DNA from: Enoplolaimus lenunculus
Taxonomy: Eukaryota > Nematoda > Enoplea > Enoplida > Thoracostomopsidae
Length of the DNA: 64,000 nt
Assembly (NCBI GenBank): GCA_030248215.1
Contig: JASANG010001953.1
Location: 1-64,000, forward strand
Direction: 5' to 3'
A program made the position numbers and the translations under genes. Position 1 is the stretch's first letter; every line of letters starts with the position of its first letter. The notes beneath the pieces are model-generated. The model searched no databases. It worked only from the letters and a program-made list of their open reading frames with translations, and was not told the origin of the DNA. Below are positions 11,432 through 23,387 of the stretch, piece after piece.

Positions 11432-14400
11432 CTACGTTGTACTTAAGTAGGGTTTCAGAAACCGAGCCAATGGCTCAACTAAACAAAAGGAAAATTTAGA
11501 TTTCAAGTCTACTTGTTTACCTAAACTATAATATGTCGTGTTGACTTCGCGTGGCAGTAGACCCGTAGTATAAAAATCGTCAACCCAAAAGAAACGTATT
11601 TTTCGTGAGCGTTCATACATTGGGCCGCACATATCTTGAGTCACAATATAAGCTGATCCAGAACAATAGCGACCAAAAACATCGTTCGGATAGTCGAGTG
11701 GCGGTACGTACCATTTATTTTTTGGATCCCGTTGCACCGGCATTCCATCCCATATCATACAAATGATTGTATGCTCGCCGATCACACCTAAAATGATCCT
11801 AAAAGTTATGCGGCACATGCGGGCTCTATAGTCAGATAGGTGCAGGTGGTCTCACCTAGTGGAAAAAGTTTGGCTCTTCCCCGTAATGCGGGGTTCACGT
11901 TATAACTGGGGCAGTCGGGTCACGTTTTGTCACATGCTGATTCGACATCAACATAAGTTTTTGTTACCATCATATGATACGGACCGACAAAAGTCGAATA
12001 TTATGTGATATTGTTATACAAAGCCCGGGTATTCAGGTTATCTCAGCATACAAGTGTTCGAATGTCACGTGACATAATCAGACATATATTGTTTAATATC
12101 ATATGATATTCCAAATTAACAGCATATATGATATGATACTGAACAAGACGGATTTGAAGTATCATACGATATTCCATTAAGACGTATCATAAGACAATCC
12201 GCTAAAATTTTGAATATTGCCTCCGAAATTCGAATTTTCCTGCCAAAATTTGAATTTTCCCGCCAAATTTTTAATTTCTGCGCCAAAATATAAATTTCTC
12301 GCCAAAATTTGTGTTTCCCACAAGATTTGAATTCCCGCCAAAAGTTGAATTTTCCCTCCTGAATTTGAATTTGCCGCCAAAATTTTAATTTTCAACCAAA
12401 AATTGAATTTCGAGCCAAAATTTGAATTTGCCACCAAAATTTGAATTTTCCCGCCAAAATTTGAATTTCCCGCCAAAATTGGAATTTTCGCGCCAAAATT
12501 TGAATTTCTGCGCCATAATTTAAATTTCCCGCCAAAATTTGTATTTCCCACAAGATTTGAATTCCCGCCAAAAGTTGAATTTTCCCTCCTGAATTTAAAT
12601 TTGCCGCCAAAATTTGAATTTTCAATCAAAATTTGAATTTCCCACCAAAATCTGATTTTTCCCGCCAAAATTTAAATTTTCCTGCCATAATTTAAATTTC
12701 CCACCTAAATACAAGTATTTACTTACATTGTCTTGGAATATCATATGGTACTAACGGCACATGTCGATTAGCATCACACGATATTCCAAAACTTATGCAA
12801 CTGACTCAGTAGACATTTTCAAAATGATCATATGATATTCACAGACAACGTAGGGAATATCATATGATATTGAAAGAGAAAACGTGACCGATACGTGATG
12901 TTAGCAGACAACCACTGTTTTTTGAATATCATATTGGGTTACACCGCAAGCAAAATGTTACCCAATATACAACGTGACAAAACGTGACCCAGGTGCACCA
13001 TTTATAGCGTGAACTCCGCATAAGAAAGTTATGCTCTGGCTTGTAAATCAGTTTAAAATTTTTGCGCCCACCTTAAAAATTGTTTAGCCCTTCTAGCAAG
13101 GTGATGCCATTTTATAACTTTACACCTGTGGCCGTACTTATTGTCAAATATATTGTCAAATATATGTGTACCGTGTTACAGAAGAAGTATCTTAAAGTGT
13201 TAAGTACCCATTCATTTCTTTAGCCCATGTATTGAACAGGTCCCTCCCAATTTCCAGGGTAATATCCCAATTTCCCAAAAAATTCTAATTTCCCGGGTTA
13301 TATCCCAATTTCCCAAAATAGCAATATCCCTGGTATTAATATACCATGTACCCAAAATAGCACACTGCCAAAAAACGGTGAGTCAAATTGACCCTTCCGA
13401 AATAGGCACTACGGGACTACACAAACTGAGTCAAATTCAACTCCGTCAGAGTCAAGCGTGCAACTTAGTGAGTCGAATTTGACTCTGGCGGAGTCAAATT
13501 TTGACTCAATTTGTGTAGTCCCGTAGAACCTATTTCGCAGTGAGTCAATTTGACTCACCATTTTGCAGTGCAATATCACTTGTAATATTTCAATTATTGT
13601 TATGAAATCCAAATTATCCCGGGGAAATCAGGATCAGCATGGGCTGAGTCTTAGGTTCAGAATCCGGCTTAAGCATTGGTCTTTTTGCTAAGCTTAGGCT
13701 ATTCAAAAGTGGTTTAAACTCAGGTTTAGGCTTAAGCTTAATCCTAAGCTTTAGGCTAAATTTTATGCGTAGGCTTAGGTTCGTGCGTAGGCTACTCGAG
13801 TCCATAGGCAGACGGATGAAGGGGGCTCAGCCCCTCTGTAGCCAAATTGGCACTATTTATTCCCCCATACCTCAAAAACTCGCTCGCATAAAAATATTTT
13901 CTTTAATTGCAGCCCAATTTTTTAAAGAAAAAACTCACTATATCATTTAAAATATATGAGCAGCGTAAAATAAAATTACGGTCTAAAATGGAATAAACGT
14001 ACCATTCTATATCTCCAGTAAAGTTGGATTACCAAAATTTTATTTTCCCAAAGTCGTTATTTTCACTCATATCCCAAAATTCCCAAAATCCTAAATTTCC
14101 CGGGAATAGGACTGATTTTCCAAAATTCCAATTTCCCGGCTAATATCCCAATTTTCCAAAATCCTAATTTTCCGTGTAACATCAGCGGATTTTTGTGAAG
14201 AACCTCTTCAGTACATGGGCCATTTCTTTTATAGTTCTAATACACAACCTGAATTTAGCGACCTTACAATTCTTGCATTCTATTTCAATGAAATAACAAA
14301 AAACTTAAGGCGTTCATCATCGAAAATGGTTAAATGCATCTTACCATAACATGTTCTCACCTGAATATAATTCATGTGAGAAATACGTTCAAACTCATAT

Positions 14401-17277
14401 TAATTTGAAGGTTTACCTCGTTTTAATAGATTGCTTAGGTGACTAGCAAGATTGAAAATATTAACAAAAATATCGTCGTCAGCTTTGAGCACAAATTCAG
14501 CGTTTTGACAGTATTTTGCTGCCCATTTGAGCCACATTATTGCTTTGTGAGTCAAATTTCGATATGAGTCGAGAAAGTTTTCTTGTATGATATCGCCGTA
14601 ACGTTCAGACTCGTGTTGAACTGATTTGGCTGTTCGCCAACTTCGAGGAAGACCCATTGCAAATATAACAACAGTTCGTGTGATTGGAAACAATGCTGGA
14701 TGGCCTAAAATGGTTATATATCATTGGAACTTTGTATTTATTTAATATATTTTAAACAAAAAGTTAATTGTAATCACCGATTTTAAGCTGGTTGCGTCAT
14801 ATTTGCCAAACGGTGATGCTTTTTGCGAAATAATTTTATTAAATCAAAAAAATAACCCAGGGAAAGTCGACGCTAAATGCTATTTAGAATATACCGTGTA
14901 CCTCTGTCTGTGTGCTTTTGACCAAAATAATTGCTTTAAAACGCGTGAAAATAAATAATTTAGATTGACCAGTAGAATTTTCAAGAAGGACATTTAAAGA
15001 CAAAATGCTACGAAGCAATAAAGAAATGTGTGATTATACGATCTTAAGTACAATTATTTCGTACAAACAAGAACGCTTTGATTCACTGATCATGATCATC
15101 CGTCGGCAAACAACGTATTTTACCGGTGATATGTCATGTGCAATATTATCCCGTTATATTTTTGCTGAATGGTTTGTTTTCAAAGAAGTTTTTGTAACGA
15201 AATCGAGTGACTAACATCTATACACAGTAAATTGATGCTGCTATACCCAATGTATTGGACACACAACACAAAATAAGGGCGGGTAAAGGCGGGTAGTGGG
15301 AAAAAGAATTTGGCGACAGCTGCTTGATTCACAAATTACGTAGCTAGGCACGAGAATACAGCAGGTTCAACAATATTAATTGAGTGGAAACTTTCCAAAT
15401 TGCCACTCTTTAAACTATGCCTTAGTAATTAAAACACACAAAGCCAGCGCCAACGACTTGTGCGTGGGAATAAAACGTACAGAAGATCATAGTTTCAATT
15501 TATTCAAAAACAAAATTTTCCAAAACCATTGGGAGCATCACCCCGTTGATCCCGATCTGGCTACATCCCTGCTTTGTTATTACGTTCTAAAGAGCATTCG
15601 GTTTGGCTTCTTACCCCATGTTTCACGTATCAGCATGCGGCGTTTATAGTTTGTAGGGCTTGTGTGAACCACACCTAATATGAATGGATCTCGATGAAAT
15701 TTGTTACAAGTTTCACTTGCAGTAAGAATAAAATCAAACGGATGAGTATTGTTCGGAATTGGCGGAAGTGTTGCGTTCACGTCGTACGGATACTTTGTGA
15801 TATCAGTTCCTTGATCAGAGCCCGGGGTCAGAGATACCGCCGAGCGGTCCTCTGGTGATTGCATTTCGTTTGGTATTTTGATGTTAGCAGCGAGCAGGAT
15901 TTCTTTTGCTTTTTGCTTATTTTGTAGCTTGACTGGATCTGGTGCTGAAATATAAATTTAAACCTAGCCAATCCACAACAATCTATGCATGCAAAGTTTC
16001 TTTTCACAGAACAATCACGTTTTTGCTCAAAGAAAATATTGTAATGTGGTATGTTGTCCAAATCGGTTGTCCTAGTTCCATTTTAGATTTCGAGATCTAA
16101 AGAGCGTGGTTTTAAGAATAAAATGTTATGTACATTGAATGCTTCAATTTTCGCTAAAAATATTCCCAGCACATTTTCTGTTAAGTTCCTGCAACAATAG
16201 AAAAGTATACTTAAAACCACTAAAATTGGAATTATACGAGAAAAAAGTTTTGTATGAAAAACTTGAAAACCGAACACTGTTCCATTTCCGGGAGTATTAT
16301 CTGTGTATCTCCTGAAAAAGATATCTGAGTTGAAGTAGACAGCCTTGTACCATTTCACTTTTTTTATTTTGTTTAATTTTTAGAAATTTAAATATTCACT
16401 TTTTATTTTTTTTAAAAATCAGTTTCTACGCCAATGTATACAATAGGACCGTAACAGTAGTACAAGCATATTATTAAGCCTAAGCCTAAGCGTAAGTCTA
16501 AACCTAAGCATAAGCCTAAGCATAAAATAAAAATAGTCTAAAGCTTTAAGCTAACTCCATTGCGGTCCCACAGAAAATTTTTCCGCCCCTGATTTTTACA
16601 TGGCCACTTTCTGATACTTAAGCGAAAAATTTTCAGTTTACTATCTATAACCCCTTCTCACATTGAGTTGCCTATGGGCAACTCAGCGCAGTGTTGTATA
16701 CGTTAAATAATATATATCGCACCGTGTTTAACCAATTGCAACACGTATACATAGTACTAAATCACCACAAGACGTGAGAGCCCACTCGACCTCGAGCGTC
16801 AAGCTCCTATAGCTGAGTAGTGATGGTATACGCCTCCCACTCCAGTCACTGGAGTTCGAATGCTAGCATAAATGTAGGTCTCAGGGGAAATAGAAAATAT
16901 TCATGTGAGAAAGGATTAATACGCCAATAAAAACAAATCATACCTGTAAACATTGACTTGATACTACCCATTACGACTTGCTTCCACGGTTTTGAAGTGA
17001 TCCATGCTTTGATAGAAGTTTTGACTTTCTGTTTTGGTATACCTGTTTTACTAATATGGTGCTTTCTAGACTTCGGTGTACGCCCTAGACTTACAGTCTG
17101 GTCTTGTAGGTGACCTGATTTTACCGTTGACGGCGGATCAAATCCGCGTGGATGTGTATCATCACCGATTTGTGCAGTCATTAGCAATAGCAATAACGAT
17201 GAAAATGCAATTGCAATAATTAGAACGTGTAACAGTCGGCTACACTGTGCTCGAACGCACCGTGAGTACCTGCTCAT
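11432..17277 (-). CDS. Beta-1,3-galactosyltransferase-like protein (GT31), four exons
   Basis: GT31 enzymes transfer galactose or N-acetylglucosamine in beta-1,3 linkage to glycans in the Golgi lumen. Exons on the minus strand: 17277-16944, 15944-15615, 14704-14417 and 11787-11432. All junctions are phase 1 with GT-AG borders, giving 435 aa. Residues 15-34 (LLHVLIIAIAFSSLLLLLMT) form the signal anchor of a type II membrane protein. A basic, proline-rich stem follows to about residue 175. The catalytic domain shows RRMLIRETWG (ending near 222), VVIFAMGLP, ERYGDIIQENFLDSY, NLTHKAIMWLKW, the metal-binding DDD in FVLKADDDIFVN (297-299), RDPKNKWYVP, YCSGSAYIVTQD and WVDDFYTTGLL, in the usual family order. 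N-glycosylation sequons (NLT, NTT, NNT, NAT) are present. The acceptor sugar cannot be predicted. B3GALT1/2/5-type enzymes are the nearest in motif pattern. The 2.6 kb last intron holds two DNA transposons. Confidence 0.92.
11877..13024. mobile_element. 1.15 kb TIR element in the last GT31 intron (element E1)
   Basis: The ends form an imperfect inverted repeat of about 50 bases. The left end reads GTAATGCGGGGTTCACGTTA, then TAACTGG, then GGGTCACGTTTTGTCAC. The right end, complemented, reads TTATGCGGAGTTCACGCTAT, then AATGG, then GGGTCACGTTTTGTCAC. Possible target duplications flank it: AAAGTTTGGCTC (11865-11876) and AAAGTTATGCTC (13025-13036), 10 of 12 matching. The interior carries many ATATCATATGATATT-like palindromes and a tandem array, and has no transposase. 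A related palindrome block occurs at the right edge of the window. Confidence 0.65.
12180..12715. repeat. Minisatellite of about 18-20 bp (CGCCAAAATTTGAATTT)
   Basis: About 28 diverged units of CCGCCAAAATTTGAATTTTC fill the centre of element E1. A segment of roughly 110 bases starting near 12301 recurs near 12531, so the array also grew by a block duplication of about 230 bp. The long open frames on the minus strand (NFGGKFKF-type repeats) follow from the unit lacking stop codons and are not evidence of a protein. Confidence 0.85.
13222..14220. mobile_element. 1.0 kb MULE-like TIR element in the last GT31 intron (element E2)
   Basis: Inverted ends are GCCCATGTATTGAACAGGT (left) and, on the right, ACCTCTTCAGTACATGGGC, whose complement is GCCCATGTACTGAAGAGGT (17 of 19 match). 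The element is flanked by a perfect direct repeat, CATTTCTTT, at 13213-13221 and 14221-14229. A 9 bp target duplication is typical of Mutator-like elements. Subterminal blocks of TCCCAATTTCCCGGG-like repeats lie inside both ends (13245-13345 and 14030-14185). It contains an inserted family B MITE and a TTAGGC-like cluster (about 13640-13800), and no transposase. Confidence 0.7.
13363..13570. mobile_element. CACTG-type MITE, family B, copy 1 (nested in E2)
   Basis: The ends read CACTGCCAAAAAACGGTGAG and, complemented, CACTGCAAAATGGTGAGTCA. The interior is made of GAGTCAAATT/AATTTGACTC palindromes arranged symmetrically around CTACGGGACTACACAAACTG and its inverse. A two-base CA repeat flanks it. 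CACTG ends with a two- or three-base duplication are typical of animal CACTA/EnSpm-like elements, which is inference here. It inserted into E2 and so is younger than E2. Confidence 0.75.
16446..16568. mobile_element. MITE with GCCTAA-repeat core (GGACCG ends)
   Basis: The segment runs from GGACCGTAACAGTAGTACAA to GCGGTCC and encloses a run of AAGCCTAAGCCTAAGC-type hexamers followed by CTTTAAGCTAACTCC. Similar segments (ACAGTAGTATAAGCATA, GCCTAA run, CTTAAGCTTACT, GCAGTCCC) occur at 46247-46356 and 60470-60590. It lies in the first GT31 intron. Confidence 0.5.
16778..16873 (+). repeat. tRNA-derived SINE, copy 2
   Basis: It shares CGTCAAGCTCCTATAGCT with the copy at 1938-2046. An A-box-like TAGCTGAGTAGTG and a B-box-like GGAGTTCGAATGC are spaced as in a tRNA gene. 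It lies in the first GT31 intron, on the strand opposite to that gene. It is better preserved than copy 1. Confidence 0.6.
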
Positions 17278-18403
17278 AGCCAAGAGTCACAAATCGTTGC
17301 AAGGGTCTGGGGCGATGGAAATTATAACGGCAAGTTTTGGTCCATTTTTATGGAATACTTTGGTTCATAAAAATTAAATGATTTTCGCAAATTTTCGCTG
17401 AAGTTTTGAAAATCAAGTACATGACGTGGGATAAATAAAAAATGGATCTTGCGAAACTTTAAAATTAATCAATATAAATATGATTATTAGAGCCGTTATA
17501 AGCATTAGCTGTTGCTTTTGATATGGGACATCAAGATGTTTGACTCATATACGGTGTTGACCAAAGATTACCAGTAACACTAACATAGTATAATACAATT
17601 AACAAACTTTATCAACTAGCTTTTCATAACAATTAATTCAAGTCAAGTTATATATATTTTTCTGTTGAACGAATACCAGTAGGTACGAGCCTATATTTTT
17701 AAATGAGTAGATATGGACCATACACCAGCAATTTATAAAATCAATTAAGTCGCCAATGGCAGATATTACAAGACAAAAACACCTGGACAAAAATTAGGTA
17801 TAAAGCGGGTTAGAAGGCAACTCTAAGTTTGGCGTAGCGGGATTTAGGAACGTTTCCAGTTGTTCAATGTTACATTTTAATGAAGCTACTCATTGGAAGA
17901 TTATTAACGCTAGATTTCAAACTGCATAGCGAACTTGGAAAGTTGATTAAAATAGTTGCATATACGTATAAAAATGACTCTATTTATATCATTTACGATC
18001 GGGCTGTAAACACGATGTGAAATTCATCTAAAATGTTACAAAATTTAGATATATATAACAGCTATACTGTTTGAGCAAAATTTTAAAAGTCTCTAAATAT
18101 TTACGTATGTTTCCAATGGGTTGGTGTGGGAAAATAAATATCTTTGGAAACTTCTATACTTCAATATCCATTTTCCTATAGGATCATGGGCAAACCAACA
18201 CTCATTCACGGGTGCGTGTGAGTTCAATAATTGTGTGGTACCGTAGTCAAAACATATACACCAGGAAAAAATGAAGAAAAAACTTTTGGCATTACATATA
18301 CCCACTGTACGAGGTACATTGATATAATTGAAGAATTATCTACTCCAACAAGCACATTAACATAAAATAAGCACATTAGCATAAAATTGTTAGGTACATT
18401 ATG

Positions 18404-18609
18404 CACTGCAAAAAATGGTGGCTCAAATCGACTCTCCGAATTAGGCTTTTCTGGACAACACAAACTGAGTCAAATTCGGCTGCGCCGGAGTCAAATTCAA
18501 CTCACTAAATAGCGCGTTTAACTCTGGCGAAGTCGAATTTGACTCAGTTTGTGTTGTCCCGAAAAGCCTATTTCGGAAAGACTCAACTTGGCTCACAATT
18601 TTTGCAGTG
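18404..18609. mobile_element. CACTG-type MITE, family B, copy 2
   Basis: Full-length copy: it starts CACTGCAAAAAATGGTGGCT, ends TTTTTGCAGTG, and contains the mirrored GAGTCAAATT palindromes. Length (206 bp) and order match the copies at 13363 and 24194. Confidence 0.75.
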
Positions 18610-19719
18610 TGATTTAAGATTTATCTCCTAAAGCCTGGTTCGTAAACCAGTACTTGCTAAAATGGGTTGAACGGAATCTTTTGAGACAAACAATTTTTTG
18701 CTAAGCGTTTTTAGAGGATTTGTTTTAAGATTTAATTTATTAAAAATTAGCCTTCAGGATGCCGCAAAATTATCGTTTCAGGCAAGATTTCAGAATAAAC
18801 ATAAATGTATTCGACAAACAATGTAGGTATACAAAAGTAAAACAATTTACAAAAGAGAAACTATAACTAATCTATCACACGGGTAGGCCACATTTATACG
18901 AAGATATTATATGTACAGAAATTTAAACGCCACAAAAGCAATTATGAAAAGGTCGGTATACGTACCTGTTACCTCGAAGCATGTATTATAGTTGCTAAGG
19001 AATTACGCGAAGTACTCATTAAAAAACTGGCCTACTTGAAACTTGACTATGAGTTTGAAGTCTGGCTAAAAATAACATAGCTTGATCCAGCGCGATAGCC
19101 AGGCTAATTTGAAGTCCTATAATGGGAACGAACTTTTCGGCCTCCATAAAAGACGCGGATCCATAGCTTTGAGATGACGGGGTGCCCAGATATTTGTTCT
19201 CTTTTAGTGGTAAAGCGTTTCGGCGGCACTATGATTTATACCTTAAACTTGTAGACAATTAAATTAAGATGTAGAAATGAAAAAAATCAGTACGAAACCT
19301 TAACGTATTATTTCAGTTTTTCTCTATATTAATGACATTTTTACATTGAAACTGCAGCATTTCCAAGTATGAATAGGCTATTTTTAATAAATGTTCATTA
19401 AAATAGAATGTTTAAAAAGCAAGATAATGTCCCGATTTGGCAAATATGAATAAGTTTACTAGATTCAGTTGTTATTTTTATTTTTTACTTAAAACTGTAA
19501 CAAGTAATTTTTTGTTTTCGAAAGACTAAAGTAGCGAAAACCTCAGCAAAGCAAAACAGTTCAAAATTATGGTTATATCTTCAAGTTAAAAGGATTTGTA
19601 GGATTTACAATACCCAGATACTAAAGCATGTTTCATTGGCATATCGAGACTGCTATTACACCAGTGGCGCGCGACCTATTATGCATGCTCATACGAATTT
19701 GTACTTAATTTTCTACGTG

Positions 19720-19826
19720 TGAGTCGAAATTGACTCTGGCGGAGTCGAATTTTGACACAGTTTATGTAGTCAGGAAAAGCCTATTTCAGAGAGAGTCAAT
19801 TTGACTCATCGCTTTTTGCCGTGAAC
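19720..19826. mobile_element. Family B MITE, half copy
   Basis: Only the right half is kept: GTGAGTCGAAATTGACTCTG, GGCGGAGTCGAATTTTGACA and an end that reads TTTTTGCCGTG. The left end is missing. Confidence 0.6.
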
Positions 19827-21331
19827 GATAACAAATACGTACGGTGGGCGTTCAAGGTTTAAAATGTTTTACTTAAAAATTCAAATAGGCCAAATGTAGT
19901 ATTGGCATTTTGAAAGTTTTTGACTAAAACGTTTACAGAACTGGCCATATTTAGAACTTCTAGATCGAACTAACTTTTTAGTTTAAATCTACAAAAATGC
20001 TCGGATTTATTAACGAATATCCACTGTTTCCTGAAGGCCTATAAGGGCACCATTTAATACCTCAGTACAACCACTTGTATAAGACACAACTCTCAACGCA
20101 TAAAGTATTTTGACTTAAGTGTACATGCATTAGCCTCTCTAAAACTAAACCATTCCAAAATTTAAAGTTTTTAAAAGTGATTTTGCATTGTTTAAAATGT
20201 GAACTCGCAGTACCCTTTTAAAAACTAAAATTAAATCTCCTGTTGTCTGCATTAACTATGCTTTTGATTGTCTATAAAAACGCAGATGTCTGGTAATAGG
20301 GCAGATTTTAACGAGTAGAGAAATAGGCGGGCCCGTAGCCGGGGGGGGGGCAGAGGAGACTCAGCCCCCCCTGGAAAATTTTTGGCCCCCTAGAAAGATT
20401 TCAACTTTGTTTAAAGTCATTAAAAAACTTTTGAATGCGCCTCCTGAAAATTTTTAGCCTTTCCCAGCAAGGTAGCCTGGCTACGAGCGCGGAAAGAGGC
20501 GAGAGGGAACTCGAAATATTTGGATTATTTGCAAAAGTTAGCTCTGTTCAAACGGGTGTTATGCTATTAACAAAGGTTCGTATTGAAATTGTCTGAAATT
20601 TAACTACTCACCGCGTTTTTTGGCGGCTAGGTGCGTACATAAGGTGTGACATAGGATGATGTATTATCATCCCGAAATATTTGAAGACTTGAGCAACCTA
20701 CAAAGTTCAAAAATTTGTCTAGACATGGTTAGCCCTTCTCGAAATAAAATCCTGACTTCGTCCCTGTTGTTGGCAAATTTTTAGTTACGACTTCGTTGTA
20801 AAGCTAAATTTTTTTAACTCAATGTCTGAGTCATATCGGCTGAAAACGATTGGATTGGTGGATTAAGCAAATTAATATTAAATGTAATCGATTTAGCAAA
20901 AATTTTCAACTCGCTGTTTGATATTTGAATTACCAACTCGGCGAAATTTAAAGTGTAAATCGTGTAGAGTTTGACATTCAGCTTTTAAAGTAGGGGCGTG
21001 GCCGAGATTTTAGAAAGAACGAGTGATATGTTATATAAAAATTTCCAAGTGGGTTTCATAATGCCGGCAATTGAAAAGTTGTGAGGCAACTAAAATTGTA
21101 AAGTTTTGTACGCAGTATTTTGAACCTCATACACTCAGAGACGTAAAGTGTGTAAAGAATTGTTATCCGGCTCTTAATATTGTACAAACGCATTTATATT
21201 TTATTTTTACCCCCGATACAAGCACAGATTTTTTCTTCTAAGTTACAAAATTGATTTTACAAAAATTAAATTTACGGCCGGGCAATCCTTACCTTGCCCT
21301 AGGTTACCCACTGCTAACGTGCAACTCTGCA

Positions 21332-21715
21332 TACTGTAGTGACCCGAATAAGAGAGGGACTGATATTTATTTGGCGTCTCCAGAGGGTACCCGCCTTGTT
21401 ATTTGGTTACGGACTGTTATTTATTTTAAAGCAGCCATCCACCACCCTTCCTTACTGGTATACATCGGTATTGCAACTATCCGTTGAAATAAACGTTTTT
21501 TGCTTTGCATCAAAAGCTTTAGCGATAATGCAAGGTTATACTTTTGAACGTTGCTTTCAAAGCTTAAGTAAGTTTTAAAGTTTCGAACTCAAGTTTATTT
21601 GGTCCTCTGGTCATTTATGCGCTACAATTAGGGAGAATTGACATTTATGGACTATAATTAAGGGTTCAGGGACTCTATCCGCTTACGTACTCTTATTAGG
21701 GAACGCTGAAAAACC
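21332..21715 (+). mobile_element. Family A MITE, copy 1 (right end lost)
   Basis: It starts with the family A terminus TACTGTAGTGACCCGAATAA, followed by the shared interior (GATATTTATTTGG, TCCAGAGGGTACC, CGGTTACGGACTGTTATTTA, GGTATTGCAACTATCCGTTG, CATTTATGCGCTACAATTAG, TCCGCTTACG). The matching right terminus is absent after about 21715. Confidence 0.7.
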
Positions 21716-22139
21716 TCGTCTCATTCTTTTTTAAGTATTGATTGTTAATAACGTGGTGCGTTCAACACATTTATATAAGTGTTTCGAAATTGATTTTACA
21801 CAGTTGGCTTTGAAATAGAACATAATTTTAGTAAAACCATCATCATACAGAGTTATGTATTTTCTAAAAGCCAGAAACTTTCACTACACAAGCAAATGAG
21901 GAACAAGGATTAAAATTAATTAAATCTTCAATTTGAAAGCCGGTCGTATTATTGTCATAGCAACTTGCCTATGAGAGTTCGAAAACTATTTAAATATTAA
22001 CTAAAACATTGTTAAAGCACAAAAATAAATACAAGTAAACGGTGTAAGACAGGCACAATTTCGATTTCCAGCGAGCCATTGAAGTTCAGAGGGAAAAATT
22101 TAAATTTCAAGCTGCCGTTAACTGATCACAGCCTGTGTA

Positions 22140-22330
22140 GAAAAGAATGTACCTGGCACGTGTTGGTGTTCTACCCCCCTGCGGCATCAAACGTGCTGCC
22201 CGCATAGTTTAATTTAGGGGTATTCATTGTGATAGCACCTCCCCTCTAAACAAGGGGGGATTGGCCAAACACGCAACGCTTGGTGGTGCATGTTGTACCA
22301 AGCGGATCCCGAAAAGTTGCACACTCTTGT
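22140..22330. other. GC-richer segment with short hairpins, unidentified
   Basis: A composition change with a visible stem CGCTTGG (22277-22283) and CCAAGCG (22298-22304), and a C/G-run pair around 22230-22260. It could be a fragment of a mobile element. No open frame or family was recognised. Confidence 0.3.
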
Positions 22331-23211
22331 CATTATCCACTCTTGGTCAGACTAACACATCTACAGGCATTTATGATACTTTTATAATTGTACTTCACGA
22401 ATGGTTTTAGCTTCATACATTGACACATATTTCAAATTTGGTAGCAAATTTATCTTGATACGGTAAAGTCAATAATATATTACTACATAATTAGCCAATT
22501 TGCGTTCATAGCATCATATACGATACCCTGTACAAACGGTACACTTGTCTAAGACCGGAGTTCAAATTAAAAAACTTCAAGTTGGAACTGCATATTTAAT
22601 TTTATTATGTTGAACACGGTTTATTGTTGCGTCGTTTTATATGAAATTTTTGGCCATAAATCCATCTGAACCTGACGTTGACTCAGCCGAGGCTGCAAAA
22701 TCGCAAGATTATTAAAACGAAATCATTACAGAAGTGATGCACATAAGCAATCTAGAATGTATATATATACATATCAATATATATTTATGTTGGATAATGT
22801 CACTAATTTTAATGCGATGATTCCTGCCTGAGAGCATTTAGGTGTTATTAATATTGTCATCATGATTTGATTACTTAGCAATAACGGTCGTATCTTTTCG
22901 GACGAGAAGGGCGCGGCCTGTCCCTACGAAATTTTTGCGTTCTCAACGCCGAAAATATTTCACCTTCATAAAATCATTTTATGTTAGAAAACTCTGTGCT
23001 GTGTCATTAAATTGATTTGCCTTCCCTAAAATCCGTTCGCTTCCTCAACTGACAATTTCTGGTTGCGTAGCTGCTAGCTATTCAATTAAATGACAACATT
23101 TTAGTGTCATTATGATGCGGAACAAAGCGAATGTACAAAGATTTTACAGCCAAGGTTCACTAACTGATTATAAATAGGTTTGTAATGGGCATCGCAGGAC
23201 TTTATTCTATG

Positions 23212-23387
23212 CGTTGGCTCCTGTTACATTAATTTCCATCCCGTGGGACCGAAAAAATGTAGGCTTAGATTCTAGACCATATTTTTTGCGTGACTTAGGC
23301 TTACACTCTTTGCATCGCTTTGAAGGCTTAAACTTAGGAATTAGCTTTATGTACAGTTGCGTAGTAAAAGTAACATTGGACTATGCT
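23212..23387. mobile_element. Worn family D MITE with TTAGGC-like core
   Basis: CTGTTACATTAATTTCCATC at the left and GTAAAAGTAACATTGG at the right resemble the inverted ends of the copy at 1366-1527. AATGTAGGCTTAGATTCTAG and GGCTTA words lie between them, as in that copy. An open frame of 129 codons runs through it and is not taken as a gene. Confidence 0.4.

Larger units (their letters stand above)
17278..21331. other. Upstream flank of the GT31 gene, repeat-bearing intergenic sequence
   Basis: No gene is supported. Two family B MITE copies lie here (18404-18609 and a partial one at about 19720-19826), together with a G-rich block at about 20320-20400 that contains a run of ten Gs. The rest is AT-rich with nothing recognisable. 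An AG preceded by CCCC lies about 40 bases before the GT31 ATG and could be a splice acceptor of an unseen 5' exon or leader. Confidence 0.45.

Noticed and set aside
12177-12668. 163-codon minus-strand frame of NFGGKFKF-type repeats
   Set aside because: It is the translation of a stop-poor minisatellite inside a transposon inside an intron.
16083-16358. Extra exons inside the first GT31 intron (minus strand), with good acceptors before GAGATACAC and GAACTTAAC
   Set aside because: Both have plausible acceptors, but the phases do not close onto the exon at 15944, while direct joining of 16944 to 15944 does.
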